Below, piece by piece: positions 1 to 8,962 of a stretch of DNA of 64,000 nucleotides. A model generated the notes under the pieces. The model saw only the letters and a program-made list of their open reading frames with translations, had not been told where the DNA came from and did not search any database. Position 1 is the stretch's first letter, and each line of letters begins with the position of its first letter. A program made the translations under genes and the position numbers. Origin of the DNA: Paenibacillus sp. OV219 (GTDB lineage: Bacteria > Bacillota > Bacilli > Paenibacillales > Paenibacillaceae); assembly GCF_900110075.1 (NCBI RefSeq), contig NZ_FOCJ01000002.1:248001-312000 (forward strand), written 5' to 3'.

Positions 1-1877
1 TTCAAGATCTGACGAAGATCGACTGGTGGTTCCTTGACAAGATCGAAGGCATCGTCGCATTCGAAGCAGAGCTGCGCGCTGCATCCGTTCTGAGCAAAGA
101 GCAGCTCTACGCAGCGAAGCGCAAAGGCTTCTCGGACCGTTCTATTGCGGATATTCGCCGTGAAGGCAACCACACGACAATGATCGATGAGTACGATATT
201 CGCAAATACCGCCTGGAGCAAGGTCTCAAACCAGTTTACAAAATGGTTGATACTTGCGCAGCGGAATTCGAAGCGACAACACCGTACTACTACTCGACAT
301 ACGAGGTAGAGAACGAAGTAACGGAAACAACCAAGGAGAAAGTACTTGTACTTGGTTCCGGTCCAATTCGTATCGGTCAAGGTATCGAATTCGACTACTC
401 GACGGTGCATGCGGTTTGGGCGATTCAGAAAGCAGGCTACGAAGCGGTTATCATCAACAATAACCCAGAGACGGTTTCGACTGACTTCAGCACATCCGAC
501 CGTCTATACTTCGAGCCGCTCTTCTTCGAAGATGTGATGAACGTCATCGAGCAAGAGAATCCAATCGGCGTTATCGTACAATTCGGTGGTCAAACAGCGA
601 TTAACCTTGCTGCTCCACTGACTAAGGCAGGCGTTCGTATCCTTGGCTCAAGCCTCGAGAGTATCGACGCTGCCGAAGATCGCAAGAAATTCGAAGCTCT
701 TCTGAACGAGCTGAACATTAAGCAGCCGAAAGGCAAAACAGTGACTTCCGTTGACGAAGCGGCTGCAGCTGCAGAAGGCCTCGGCTATCCAGTGCTCGTT
801 CGTCCATCGTACGTCCTTGGCGGACGCGCAATGGAGATCGTATACTCCGATGAAGAATTGCTGACATACATGGTTCAAGCTGTAAAAATCAATCCAGAGC
901 ATCCGGTTCTGATCGACCGTTACATGCTTGGTAAAGAAGCGGAAGTTGACGCGATCTGCGATGGCGAGACGGTTCTGATCCCAGGTATCATGGAGCACGT
1001 CGAGCGTGCTGGCGTTCACTCCGGTGACTCGATCGCTGTATATCCGCCGCAATCGATCTCGCAGGAACTGCAGCAGAAGATGGTCGAGATTACGGACAGA
1101 ATCGCGCGCGGCTTGAACGTCATCGGTCTTGTGAACATCCAGTTCGTTATCTTCCAGGATGAAGTGTACGTAATCGAGGTAAACCCACGTTCCTCGCGTA
1201 CGGTTCCGTTCCTGAGCAAAGTAACGAACATTCCGATGGCGAACCTGGCAACACAAGCGATTCTTGGCACGAAGCTCTCGAGCCTTGGTTACTCGAACGG
1301 CCTGTGGCCGGAAGACGAGTATGTATCGGTTAAAGTGCCGGTCTTCTCGTTCGCTAAGCTGCGCCGCGTTGACCCAACACTGACGCCGGAGATGAAATCG
1401 ACGGGCGAAGTTATGGGCCGTGACTATCAATATGCTAAAGCATTGTACAAAGGTCTGGTCGGTGCTGGTATGCGCATCCCGCCAACAGGCTCGATCATCG
1501 CTACCGTGTCGGACAAAGACAAGCCGGAAGCGATCGAGATTCTGCGCGGATTCTACGAGCTGGGCTACAACATTGTCGCAACTGGCGGTACAGCGACTGC
1601 GCTGGAAGATGCTGGCTTGCGTGTACAACGTGTGAACAAGCTAAGCGAAGGTTCGCCGAACATTCTGGATCTGATTCGCGAGAACCAAGCGCACTTCGTC
1701 GTGAACACATTGACGAAGGGCAAGACGCCAGAGCGTGACGGCTTCCGTATTCGCCGTGAAGCAGTTGAGAACGGCGTTGTATGTATGACATCACTTGATA
1801 CAGTTCGCGCATTGCTGACTATGCTCGAAGCGATTAACTTCGCTTCGCGTCCTATGCCAGTACTAGCGAAGAAATAA
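1..1877 (+). CDS. carB: Carbamoyl-phosphate synthase large subunit, C-terminal part (5' end outside window)
   Basis: This subunit makes carbamoyl phosphate from bicarbonate, ammonia and 2 ATP, the first step of pyrimidine and arginine synthesis. The frame is open from base 3, so the gene begins upstream; the ATG at 180 is internal. About 625 of the usual ~1070 residues are present. Visible are the end of the oligomerisation domain ([13 protein letters not shown]), the second synthetase domain beginning at [18 protein letters not shown]-grasp motifs ([28 protein letters not shown]) and the C-terminal MGS-like allosteric domain ([14 protein letters not shown]), where UMP or PRPP usually act. 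It is followed by pyrF and pyrE in the same direction. Confidence 0.97.
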   Translation, partial: QDLTKIDWWFLDKIEGIVAFEAELRAASVLSKEQLYAAKRKGFSDRSIADIRREGNHTTMIDEYDIRKYRLEQGLKPVYKMVDTCAAEFEATTPYYYSTYEVENEVTETTKEKVLVLGSGPIRIGQGIEFDYSTVHAVWAIQKAGYEAVIINNNPETVSTDFSTSDRLYFEPLFFEDVMNVIEQENPIGVIVQFGGQTAINLAAPLTKAGVRILGSSLESIDAAEDRKKFEALLNELNIKQPKGKTVTSVDEAAAAAEGLGYPVLVRPSYVLGGRAMEIVYSDEELLTYMVQAVKINPEHPVLIDRYMLGKEAEVDAICDGETVLIPGIMEHVERAGVHSGDSIAVYPPQSISQELQQKMVEITDRIARGLNVIGLVNIQFVIFQDEVYVIEVNPRSSRTVPFLSKVTNIPMANLATQAILGTKLSSLGYSNGLWPEDEYVSVKVPVFSFAKLRRVDPTLTPEMKSTGEVMGRDYQYAKALYKGLVGAGMRIPPTGSIIATVSDKDKPEAIEILRGFYELGYNIVATGGTATALEDAGLRVQRVNKLSEGSPNILDLIRENQAHFVVNTLTKGKTPERDGFRIRREAVENGVVCMTSLDTVRALLTMLEAINFASRPMPVLAKK

Positions 1878-1901
1878 TAGAGATTACGGTCGTTAACGGT
1901 C

Positions 1902-1931
1902 GCGAAAGCCTGCCTACAAGCAGGCTTTCGC
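1902..1931 (+). other. Perfect hairpin between carB and pyrF
   Basis: Twelve-base arms GCGAAAGCCTGC (1902-1913) and GCAGGCTTTCGC (1920-1931) flank a six-base loop. No T-run follows, so it is a poor intrinsic terminator. It may stabilise or process the mRNA between carB and pyrF, or reduce read-through. Confidence 0.6.
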
Positions 1932-1971
1932 CATGCTCGTATAGCGAAGAACACGGGAAGGTGGAGCGGAA

Positions 1972-2703
1972 ATGAGTCTAACGAGAGAGCAAGCGGCAGG
2001 CCGTATTATGGTCGCGCTGGATTATCCCGATACGGCTGCGGCAGAAGCGTTGGTATCCAGCCTTGAAGGAATTCCGTGTTACATGAAAGTCGGTATGCAG
2101 CTGTACTACGCAGCAGGCCCGAGCTTCGTCAAGAGCTTGAAGGAACGCGGCTACAAAGTATTCCTCGACCTGAAGATGCATGACATACCGAATACAGTCA
2201 AAGGCGGCGCGAACAGCATTACGAAGCTTGGCGTTGACGTATTCAACGTCCATGCAGCTGGCGGCGTCGATATGATGAAAGCGGCTATGGACGGTGTAGA
2301 CGCTGCTCTTGCAGCTGATTCGTCGCTACAGCGGCCACTCGTCATTGCTGTAACACAACTGACAAGCACTAGCAGGGCGGTGTTGAACGAAGAGATTGGC
2401 ATAAGCGGTTCGGTGCAGGATGCGGTTGTTCGTTATGCGCAATTGACGAAGCAAGCCGGACTTGGCGGCGTCGTTGCTTCCCCGCAGGAAGTGGAACTAA
2501 TCAAAGCAGCTTGCGGCGATGAATTCCGCACCATCACGCCTGGCATTCGTCCAGCAGGTGCAGATGTGAACGACCAGACTCGTATTATGACACCGCGCCA
2601 AGCGATTGAAGCCGGCACAGATTATATGGTCATCGGGCGTCCGATTACAGCAGCTGCCGACCCGCGTGCAGCATTACAATCCATCATCGAGGAGCTGATT
2701 TAG
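1972..2703 (+). CDS. pyrF: Orotidine 5'-phosphate decarboxylase
   Basis: Catalyses OMP to UMP plus CO2, the last step of UMP synthesis, in the cytoplasm. The 243-residue length is normal for the bacterial TIM-barrel family. The active-site cluster D66-x-K68-x-x-D71 is in FLDLKMHDIPNTV, the phosphate-binding segment is TPGIRPAG, and VIGRPIT lies near the C-terminus. The ATG at 1972 has a GGTGGAG Shine-Dalgarno. It lies 94 bases after carB and abuts pyrE. In Bacillus subtilis pyrK and pyrD lie between carB and pyrF; here they are absent. Confidence 0.96.
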   Translation: MSLTREQAAGRIMVALDYPDTAAAEALVSSLEGIPCYMKVGMQLYYAAGPSFVKSLKERGYKVFLDLKMHDIPNTVKGGANSITKLGVDVFNVHAAGGVDMMKAAMDGVDAALAADSSLQRPLVIAVTQLTSTSRAVLNEEIGISGSVQDAVVRYAQLTKQAGLGGVVASPQEVELIKAACGDEFRTITPGIRPAGADVNDQTRIMTPRQAIEAGTDYMVIGRPITAAADPRAALQSIIEELI

Positions 2704-3348
2704 TTGACAACAACTCTACAACAACTACCACGCGAAATCGCAAGCGGACTACTGAGCATCAACGCAGTTGCGCTGCGCCCGAATGAGCCTTTCACTTGGA
2801 CAAGCGGGATGAAATCCCCGATTTATTGCGATAACCGTCTGACGATGTCCTATCCGGAAATCCGCGAGCTGATCGCGGAAGGCTTCGCGACCGTTATTCG
2901 CGAACAGTTCCCGGATTGCGAAGCGGTAGCAGGTATCGCAACTGGCGGCATTCCGCACGCGGCATGGGTCGCGCAGAAGCTGAACCTGCCGATGCTGTAT
3001 GTGCGTGACAAGGCGAAGGGTCATGGCAAGACGAACCAAATCGAAGGCCATTTCAAGCCGGGACAGAAGGTCGTGCTGATCGAGGATCTGATCTCCACTG
3101 GCGGCAGCTCGCTGAAAGCAGCTGTAGCGGTTCGCGAAGCTGGCTGTGAAGTACAAGGCGTCGTAGCGATCTTCACTTACCAGTTCCCGCACGCAGTGGC
3201 GGCATTCGAGCAGGAAGGCATTCCGATCGCAACATTGTCGAACTACTCAGCGCTGATCGAAGTTGCAGCTGAGAAGGGCATCGTACAGAGCAGTGACGTA
3301 GCGCTGCTGCAATCGTGGCGCGAGAACCCGCAAGCGTTCGGCGTATAA
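2704..3348 (+). CDS. pyrE: Orotate phosphoribosyltransferase
   Basis: Joins orotate to PRPP to give OMP, the substrate of PyrF. It is 214 residues long, with the type I PRTase PRPP loop VVLIEDLISTGGSS (two acids then a Gly-rich turn) and the substrate segment YVRDKAKGHGKTN. Translation probably starts at TTG 2704, directly after the pyrF stop, using GAGGAG at 2689-2694 inside the end of pyrF. The two genes are therefore likely translationally coupled. It is the last gene of the operon, followed by a strong terminator. Confidence 0.95.
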   Translation: MTTTLQQLPREIASGLLSINAVALRPNEPFTWTSGMKSPIYCDNRLTMSYPEIRELIAEGFATVIREQFPDCEAVAGIATGGIPHAAWVAQKLNLPMLYVRDKAKGHGKTNQIEGHFKPGQKVVLIEDLISTGGSSLKAAVAVREAGCEVQGVVAIFTYQFPHAVAAFEQEGIPIATLSNYSALIEVAAEKGIVQSSDVALLQSWRENPQAFGV

Positions 3349-3355
3349 AAGAAGA

Positions 3356-3391
3356 AGACCTGAAGCTGACCTAAGCTTCAGGTCTTTTTTT
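3356..3391 (+). terminator. Intrinsic terminator of the pyr operon
   Basis: Twelve-base arms AGACCTGAAGCT (3356-3367) and AGCTTCAGGTCT (3374-3385) form a hairpin followed by a run of T. It lies 7 bases after the pyrE stop. Confidence 0.93.
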
Positions 3392-3573
3392 GTCGAGAAT
3401 AGGATCTGTCGGGCTTTTTAGCGCTGCATGGAGTTCGTTACAATTTTTTATGAGCTAGATTTCGACTAATAAGGTGTTTACGATTCGTTAGCCGACGATG
3501 CATTACAGTCAATACTGAACTTTAAGCTTCATAGCCGATTTTACCTTATAAATCATAATATTAAATTTATAAC

Positions 3574-3605
3574 TTGAATTCGTTTATATTTTGTTTTAAT
3601 ATAAT
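3574..3605 (+). promoter_or_regulatory. Candidate SigA promoter for the DUF2089/DUF4097 pair
   Basis: TTGAAT (3574-3579) is followed after 17 bases by TAATAT (3597-3602); a perfect TATAAT at 3600-3605 has a 20-base spacer. The stretch 3392-3636 is AT-rich and otherwise shows no gene. Confidence 0.4.
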
Positions 3606-3657
3606 CAATGTAGAGATTGAATAATTCAATTCACACTTGCATAGGGAGTTGATACTT

Positions 3658-4083
3658 CTGAAATATCCACCGCCACAGCAATGCCCGGTATGCGAAAGCA
3701 AGCTGACGATTCAGGAGCTGAAGTGCGATCATTGCACGACAGTGATTAGAGGGAATTTCGAATCGACCAGACTCGCTTCACTGAACGGGGAACAGTTGCA
3801 TTTTGTCGAAGTGTTCTTGAAGGTACGCGGCAACATCCGCGAGATGGAGAAGGAGCTTAGCGTCTCGTATCCGACAGTGAGGAATCGGCTCGATCAGATC
3901 GTAGACACACTCGGATTCCAATCTTGGCCTGCAGCAGCACCAGCAGCACCAGCAGCACCAGCTGCGCCGCCCGAGCAAGCTGCCTCGGAAGATTCGCAAC
4001 GGAAGCAGATTTTGTCGAAGCTGAATGAAGGCGAAATTACGGTAGAAGAAGCGTTGAAGTTAATCGGAGCCAGTAAAAAATAG
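3658..4083 (+). CDS. DUF2089-family zinc-ribbon/HTH protein
   Basis: A small protein of about 141 residues. The N-terminus has two zinc-ribbon knuckles, CPVC and CDHC. A helix-turn-helix-like segment follows (SVSYPTVRNRLDQIVDTLGF), then an Ala-Pro linker made of repeated GCACCAGCA codons. It ends with a short helical motif (LNEGEITVEEALKLIGA) resembling the start of the next protein. Start choice: AGGGAG at 3643-3648 sits 9 bases before CTG 3658, which is unusual; upstream TTG codons (3637, 3649) are in frame but lack a well-placed Shine-Dalgarno. Probably a DNA-binding regulator co-transcribed with the DUF4097 gene, as for yvlB-type pairs. The exact role is unknown. Confidence 0.8.
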   Translation: MKYPPPQQCPVCESKLTIQELKCDHCTTVIRGNFESTRLASLNGEQLHFVEVFLKVRGNIREMEKELSVSYPTVRNRLDQIVDTLGFQSWPAAAPAAPAAPAAPPEQAASEDSQRKQILSKLNEGEITVEEALKLIGASKK

Positions 4084-4098
4084 GAGGAATGGTGAGCG

Positions 4099-5283
4099 AT
4101 GCACGAAGAGCGGACGATGATTATTCGAATGATTGAGGAAGGTAAGATTACCGCGGAGCAAGGCTTGGCGCTGCTGGAAGCGCTCGAGCAATCACAACCA
4201 CAATCTCAAGCTGCGCCTACGCTAGAGCAACAGGAAGATCAAGATGAAGAGCATGAGCTGTCCGAAAGTGGACAAGCTGCTGAGTGGACAAGCACCTTCG
4301 ATGCATCCAGAATCGAGCGGATGGAATTTACCGCGTATGACGGTTCGATCAAATATCAAACCTGGGATGAATCATACACAGAGGTCAAGGTGACTTTCAG
4401 AGAGCTGAATGGGTGGAGTGTGCGGGCGCTGAACGAATGGCTCAATCAGTCAATCTTAGTAAGTCGAAGCGAGGAACGATACATATGGACGATGAAGCCG
4501 GCGGACAATGATCGTGATCGTGAACTAGAGAATGGAATTGTGATTACCATCCATGTTCCTGAGACGCAGAGCTTTGAGTATTTCAAAGCGACGACGATGA
4601 ACGGAACTCTCAAGATCGACAAGCTGCTATCTGAAACGGCCGAGCTTACAACGAATAACGGTGCAATTAAGATGAATGACACTAGGCTAGAGAATCTTAA
4701 ATCGACATCTATGAATGGTGCGATTAAGCTCGAATCTGGGATTATGGAAACGGCAGAGCTGAAGACGACGAACGGCAAGATTCACGTTAGTGGCAAGTAC
4801 GAGAAGCTTAATTGCCATACAACTAACGGCAAGATTGCGCTGCATGATCTAATCGCGGAACAGGTTGACCTTCATACGCAGAACGGGAATATTGACGCGG
4901 CTGCTGCTTTTGAACAAATGGCTTGCAAGACGCAGAACGGGGCCATTAGTGTCCAAGTTCGAAGAAGCGGAGAGACAGAGCAGCGTAAAGAAACGTTCAA
5001 TGGTGAACTGATGTCTGAACTGCAAGCTGAGACGCAGAACGGTGCAATCAACATTGTGTACGAGGAAGGCGTTATCGGCGTCTGCGGCGAGTTTAAATTC
5101 AGTCGGGGAAGAGCGAGCTGCATGCTGAACGGGGAGACGTTCGCTGATATGCAAGGTGAAGGCGATAACCAGACAATTGCTTTTCGCCAAGGGGATGAGG
5201 AGTACCACCGCCTTGACGTAACGACGTCTAACGGGGCGATTCACGTGGAGACAATCCCTGTAAAAAACCTGTTGCCATCCTAA
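4099..5283 (+). CDS. DUF4097-family beta-helix protein with N-terminal YvlB/LiaX-type motif
   Basis: A protein of 394 residues with no signal peptide or membrane segment. Residues 1-30 carry the short helical motif also found at the end of the preceding protein (MIEEGKITAEQGLALLEALE). From about residue 160 there are nine turns of a degenerate 18-22 residue repeat centred on T-x-NG-x-I (TNNGAIKM, TTNGKIHV, TQNGNIDA and so on), the DUF4097 right-handed beta-solenoid. TAGGAGG at 4081-4087 precedes the ATG. Relatives in Bacillus and Enterococcus (YvlB, LiaX) belong to cell-envelope-stress regulons; a similar role is inferred. Confidence 0.8.
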   Translation: MHEERTMIIRMIEEGKITAEQGLALLEALEQSQPQSQAAPTLEQQEDQDEEHELSESGQAAEWTSTFDASRIERMEFTAYDGSIKYQTWDESYTEVKVTFRELNGWSVRALNEWLNQSILVSRSEERYIWTMKPADNDRDRELENGIVITIHVPETQSFEYFKATTMNGTLKIDKLLSETAELTTNNGAIKMNDTRLENLKSTSMNGAIKLESGIMETAELKTTNGKIHVSGKYEKLNCHTTNGKIALHDLIAEQVDLHTQNGNIDAAAAFEQMACKTQNGAISVQVRRSGETEQRKETFNGELMSELQAETQNGAINIVYEEGVIGVCGEFKFSRGRASCMLNGETFADMQGEGDNQTIAFRQGDEEYHRLDVTTSNGAIHVETIPVKNLLPS

Positions 5284-5312
5284 TAAATGGATGCTAACAT
5301 GTTACATTAAAC

Positions 5313-5405
5313 GGAAGGGTTTCTAGGGATCCGCGAATGGGCGAACCGAGCGAAACCGGCTAACGACGATAGTCAAGCTACACCGTAGGGATAAAAGACC
5401 TTCGG
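5313..5405 (+). promoter_or_regulatory. ykkC-family riboswitch candidate (subtype unresolved)
   Basis: The leader contains, in order, blocks that resemble the ykkC consensus: CTAGGGATCCG (5323-5333), ACCGAGCGAA, CTACACCG and AGGGATAAAAGACC. GAAGGGTTT (5314-5322) can pair with AAAGACCTTC (5394-5403) to close a P1 stem. That same 3' strand also pairs with 5440-5450 to form a terminator, the usual layout of a ligand-ON switch. ykkC RNAs bind guanidine, ppGpp, PRPP or ADP depending on subtype, which cannot be assigned by eye. The gene downstream is an ABC-2 exporter ATPase. Confidence 0.62.
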
Positions 5406-5452
5406 CAAGTTCCGCCTCAATTGACAGGCGGTGCTCGCAGAAGGTCTTTTTT
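5393..5452 (+). terminator. Terminator overlapping the riboswitch P1 strand
   Basis: AAAAGACCTTC (5393-5403) pairs with GAAGGTCTTTT (5440-5450); an inner helix CCGCCT/AGGCGG extends it, and T residues follow. The 5' arm is the 3' side of the aptamer P1, so the two structures exclude each other. Confidence 0.85.
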
Positions 5453-5509
5453 GTGTTATTCGCTGAAGTGGCACCGCCGAACGAGGAGCAGACAGGGGGA
5501 GAAACAAAG

Positions 5510-6505
5510 ATGGCAATGGTAGCACTTCAGACACATGCACTTAGCAAAAGATTCTCGGTTAAACAGAAACGCGCAGGATTAACCGGCAGTCTCCGCTCTC
5601 TGATCAAGCCGGAATGGGAAGAGAAAATTGCGGTGAAAAGCATCGACCTGACGGTGCAACGCGGCGAGATGGTCGCTTTCCTCGGACCGAACGGAGCAGG
5701 CAAATCGACGACGATCAAGATGCTGACTGGCATTCTGCATCCATCCTCCGGTAAAGCGGAGGTGCTCGGTCTGACGCCTTGGCGCGAACGAACGAAGCTG
5801 GCTTACCGAATTGGCGCCGTATTCGGGCAGAAGTCACAGCTGTGGTATCACCTTCCGCCGATCGACACCTTCGATCTGATCAGCCGCATCTATGAGCTGG
5901 ACCGTAGCGAATACGCGGCTCGGCGGGATGATCTTATCGAACGCTTCGAGCTTGGACCGTATTTGAACATTCCTGTTCGTAAGCTCTCGCTCGGTGAGCG
6001 GATGCGCTGCGAAATCGCAGTATCCTTCCTGCATCGTCCGGAACTGCTCTTCCTCGATGAGCCAACGATCGGCCTCGACGTCGTCGTGAAGCAGCGTATT
6101 CGCGAGCTCATTCGCGAAGTGAACAAAGAAGAAGGGATGACGGTGTTTCTGACATCCCATGATGCCGGCGATGTCGAGGAGCTGTGCTCGCGAGCGGTCG
6201 TGATTCATCATGGCGGTATTTTGCTCGATGCGCCTGTAGATCGGCTCAAGCGGGAAGTGCTGAGCCGCAAAATCATTTCACTCACCTTGGCAAATGGGTT
6301 TCACGCAGCGATGCTTCCGAGCATGATTGGCACGGAGGTTGTGCAATCAGAGGGCAGACGCGTGAAGCTCGCCGTCGACTTGCGGCAAACGGAGATCGAA
6401 ACGGTGCTCGGCAGCTTAATCGGTCAGTTCCGCCTGGAGGATGTCACGGTTGAAGATCCGCCTATGGAAGAGATCATCTCACATATTTATGGATCGGGAG
6501 GTTAG
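5510..6505 (+). CDS. ABC-2 type exporter ATP-binding protein (COG4586-like)
   Basis: ATPase of 331 residues powering two following permeases. Walker A is GPNGAGKST, the signature LSLGERMR, Walker B LLFLDEPTIGLD and the switch histidine TSHD. The rather long N-terminal part and C-terminal domain after the H-loop fit the COG4586 subgroup found with COG4587 and COG3694 permeases. The ATG at 5510 follows AGGGGGA with 9-base spacing; the open frame extends to 5453 but that region lies in the terminator. Transcription is probably governed by the riboswitch upstream. The substrate is unknown. Confidence 0.92.
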   Translation: MAMVALQTHALSKRFSVKQKRAGLTGSLRSLIKPEWEEKIAVKSIDLTVQRGEMVAFLGPNGAGKSTTIKMLTGILHPSSGKAEVLGLTPWRERTKLAYRIGAVFGQKSQLWYHLPPIDTFDLISRIYELDRSEYAARRDDLIERFELGPYLNIPVRKLSLGERMRCEIAVSFLHRPELLFLDEPTIGLDVVVKQRIRELIREVNKEEGMTVFLTSHDAGDVEELCSRAVVIHHGGILLDAPVDRLKREVLSRKIISLTLANGFHAAMLPSMIGTEVVQSEGRRVKLAVDLRQTEIETVLGSLIGQFRLEDVTVEDPPMEEIISHIYGSGG

Positions 6506-6509
6506 CGCT

Positions 6510-7340
6510 ATGAATGTTCATCAAAGTAGTCAGCTTGGCACCTGGTCCCTGAAAGGACTGAAGGTAGCAGCTGTCGCGCGCATCACCTTACGGCAGCAGC
6601 TGGCGTACAAGACCGATTTTCTCATGCGATCGACGTTTCTGCTGCTCATTCTGTTCGTCTTCGTTCAGCTCTGGGGCGCGGCTTATGAAGGTGACACGAC
6701 ACGGGTGATCGATGGGTACACGTTGAAGCAGATCATCTGGTACCTCGTCTTCACAGAAGCGATTACGATGGCGGTTCCAGCGTTGTGCGGAATCGTGGAG
6801 AACGAGGTCAAGAATGGTGATATCGCCATTCGGCTCATACGGCCGTTATCGTATGTCGGGTATCATTATTCTTCCTATATGGCGGAAGCGATCTTCCGCT
6901 TCTTCATCCACCTTGCGGTTGGCAGCATCATTGCATGGACGTTCGCTGGGCCGCCGGCATTCGGGTTTGGCTGGTCAGGTCTACTCGCATTAACGCTTGG
7001 AGCGATCACGATTGCTTTTCTGCTCAATATGATTGTGGCATTATGCGCCTTCTGGGTCGAAGAGACGAGAGGGATGGAATTCGTTCTCCACAAGCTTCAA
7101 TTTACGGTCGGAGGGATGCTGCTGCCGCTCGATCTGATGCCGGAATGGCTGCAGCGGATATGCGCTTGGATGCCGTTTCAGGCGATGTTGTATTTTCCGG
7201 CGCGGACCGCTGTTAATTATGGCGAAGTGAGCGTGTGGGAGCAGTTCGGCATACAAGCTGCATGGATTGCTGTACTGGCTGCTGCCGTTATGATGATGTA
7301 CCGGAGAGGAGTGGCAAAATTGCATGTCAATGGCGGATAA
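6510..7340 (+). CDS. ABC-2 family permease (COG4587-like)
   Basis: Integral membrane protein of 276 residues with about six hydrophobic segments, the first near residue 45 (STFLLLILFVFVQLW). GGGAG upstream of ATG 6510 gives the start, 4 bases after the ATPase stop; the open frame upstream overlaps the ATPase gene. It is the first of two dissimilar half-transporters that should form a heterodimeric channel. The substrate is not predictable. Confidence 0.88.
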   Translation: MNVHQSSQLGTWSLKGLKVAAVARITLRQQLAYKTDFLMRSTFLLLILFVFVQLWGAAYEGDTTRVIDGYTLKQIIWYLVFTEAITMAVPALCGIVENEVKNGDIAIRLIRPLSYVGYHYSSYMAEAIFRFFIHLAVGSIIAWTFAGPPAFGFGWSGLLALTLGAITIAFLLNMIVALCAFWVEETRGMEFVLHKLQFTVGGMLLPLDLMPEWLQRICAWMPFQAMLYFPARTAVNYGEVSVWEQFGIQAAWIAVLAAAVMMMYRRGVAKLHVNGG

Positions 7341-8160
7341 CAATCGTGAGAATGAGCGACAGAGAGGTTCGAGCAGCTGGGGCACATTGAAGTTTCTGCT
7401 TACCTGCTGGAAAGTGAATCTCGCTTCTGCGATGGAATATAGGCTCAGCTTCTTCATGCTAGCCGGCATGATGTTTATCAATAACTTCATGTGGCTATTC
7501 TTCTGGAGCTTGTTTTTCAGCCGGTTTCAGGTTGTGAATGGCTGGGAATTAAACGACGTGATGATGCTCTGGGCGATCGGAGCAGGCGGGTTCGGCTGGA
7601 CGAATATGCTGTTCGGCAACTTCAACCAAATCGCTCCAATCGTCGCCGGCGGACAAATGGATGTTTATTTGACGCAACCGAAGCCCGTGCTCTTGCATGT
7701 GCTGGCGAGCCGGATGTCGCTGACCGCGGTCGGGGATTTCTTGTTCGGCTTGACCGTCTTCGCATGGGTTGGCGATCATTCGGTGCGAGGTGTACTTTTG
7801 TTCACAGTCAGCCTGCTGATTAGCGGCTTATTGATTATGGCGGTCACGATGGTCGCTGGCTGCTTCTCCTTCTATGTAGGGAATTCCGAGGGGATTGCGA
7901 GGCAAGTATTTAATAGCTTCTTGGCGCTATCCACGTATCCGTCCGATATCTTCCGAGGGTTCGCCAAGGCGCTTCTGTTCTCGATTATTCCGGCAGGATT
8001 CATCAGTTATATGCCGATTGGGCTGCTTCGGGACTTCGATGCGGTATTTGTCTTGGAGGCTGTCTCCATCACAGTGGGCTTCCTGGCGGGAAGCATTCTC
8101 TTCTTCCATCAAGGCTTGAAAAGGTACTCGTCCGGCAATGCCATCACTCTGCGGGGTTAA
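7324..8160 (+). CDS. ABC-2 family permease (COG3694-like)
   Basis: Second membrane subunit, 278 residues with about six membrane segments (for instance LSFFMLAGMMFINNFMWLFF). The motif LTQPKPVLLHVLASR in the cytoplasmic loop after the second span is typical of this permease family. The ATG at 7324 overlaps the previous gene by 17 bases and is preceded by GGAGAGGAG, so translation is coupled. It closes the riboswitch-led transporter operon. Confidence 0.88.
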   Translation: MSMADNNRENERQRGSSSWGTLKFLLTCWKVNLASAMEYRLSFFMLAGMMFINNFMWLFFWSLFFSRFQVVNGWELNDVMMLWAIGAGGFGWTNMLFGNFNQIAPIVAGGQMDVYLTQPKPVLLHVLASRMSLTAVGDFLFGLTVFAWVGDHSVRGVLLFTVSLLISGLLIMAVTMVAGCFSFYVGNSEGIARQVFNSFLALSTYPSDIFRGFAKALLFSIIPAGFISYMPIGLLRDFDAVFVLEAVSITVGFLAGSILFFHQGLKRYSSGNAITLRG

Positions 8161-8284
8161 GATTGGTACTTAATGAAATTTTTATCAAAATCGGTCGCTT
8201 AGGCGTGTAACCTTAAGGAGGTTCGATGCGTCTAAAAGATAGCTAGATTAGAGTTTTCTAATCGGAGAGGGGGTTAGATAAAGA

Positions 8285-8962
8285 ATGAATGCAGAGCCTC
8301 TGCTCAAGACAGATTCCGTTTGGCGGACATTTCAAGTTGGTGGTCAGCCGCTGCATGTATTGAAAGGCATTGAGATGGAACTAAGACCGCAGCAGCTTGT
8401 CATGCTTCGCGGACGCTCGGGCTCTGGAAAAACAACGCTGCTTAATTTAATCGGAGGTCTGGATACGCCTACCAAAGGTCAAATTATGTTCAAGCAGCTC
8501 CCCTTCCACGCGATGAGTGACGACGAGAGGACGAAGGTGCGGCGCAAGGAGATCGGCTTTATTTTTCAAGCGTACGCGCTCATGCCGCTCTTATCCGCAT
8601 ATGAGAATGTCGAGCTTAGCTTGCGAATGGCAGGCGTGCCAAGCAGTACTTGGAAGGGACGAACCCAGCAATGCCTTGATCTTGTTGGGCTGTCGAAGCG
8701 GATGCATCATCGGCCCTTTGAGCTCTCCGGCGGGGAGCAGCAGCGCGTCGCCATTGCGAAAGCGATTGCCCACAAACCGAGCTTGCTGCTCGCCGATGAA
8801 CCGACTGCGGAGCTGGATTCCCAAATGTCTGCGCAAGTGATGTCGCTCTTCCAGACGATTATCGAGACTGAACAAGTGACAATCTGTATGACTACACACG
8901 ATCCTACAATTCTGGAGGTTGCCGATCATGTTTACGAAATGGTTGACGGTTCGTTCCTCTAA
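8285..8962 (+). CDS. ABC transporter ATP-binding protein, LolD/MacB type
   Basis: ATPase of 225 residues. Walker [11 protein letters not shown]-loop [20 protein letters not shown], signature LSGGEQQRV, Walker [13 protein letters not shown] and H-loop TTHD are all present. The FQ...LxxxENV and [11 protein letters not shown] features place it in the LolD/MacB group that works with FtsX-like permeases. The 124-base gap upstream contains a small hairpin (8246-8263) before the Shine-Dalgarno. It is the first gene of a five-gene cluster with adaptor, large permease, second ATPase and solute-binding protein. Confidence 0.92.
   Translation: MNAEPLLKTDSVWRTFQVGGQPLHVLKGIEMELRPQQLVMLRGRSGSGKTTLLNLIGGLDTPTKGQIMFKQLPFHAMSDDERTKVRRKEIGFIFQAYALMPLLSAYENVELSLRMAGVPSSTWKGRTQQCLDLVGLSKRMHHRPFELSGGEQQRVAIAKAIAHKPSLLLADEPTAELDSQMSAQVMSLFQTIIETEQVTICMTTHDPTILEVADHVYEMVDGSFL

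Noticed and set aside
180-182. ATG 180 as the carB start
   Set aside because: Upstream in-frame codons from base 3 encode conserved carB sequence.
648-1628. 326-codon open frame on the minus strand opposite carB
   Set aside because: It mirrors the codon bias of carB, has no ribosome site and no recognisable domain.
3931-3962. GCACCAGCA-type repeats as a possible CRISPR or satellite
   Set aside because: They encode an Ala-Pro linker inside the DUF2089 gene; there are no spacers.
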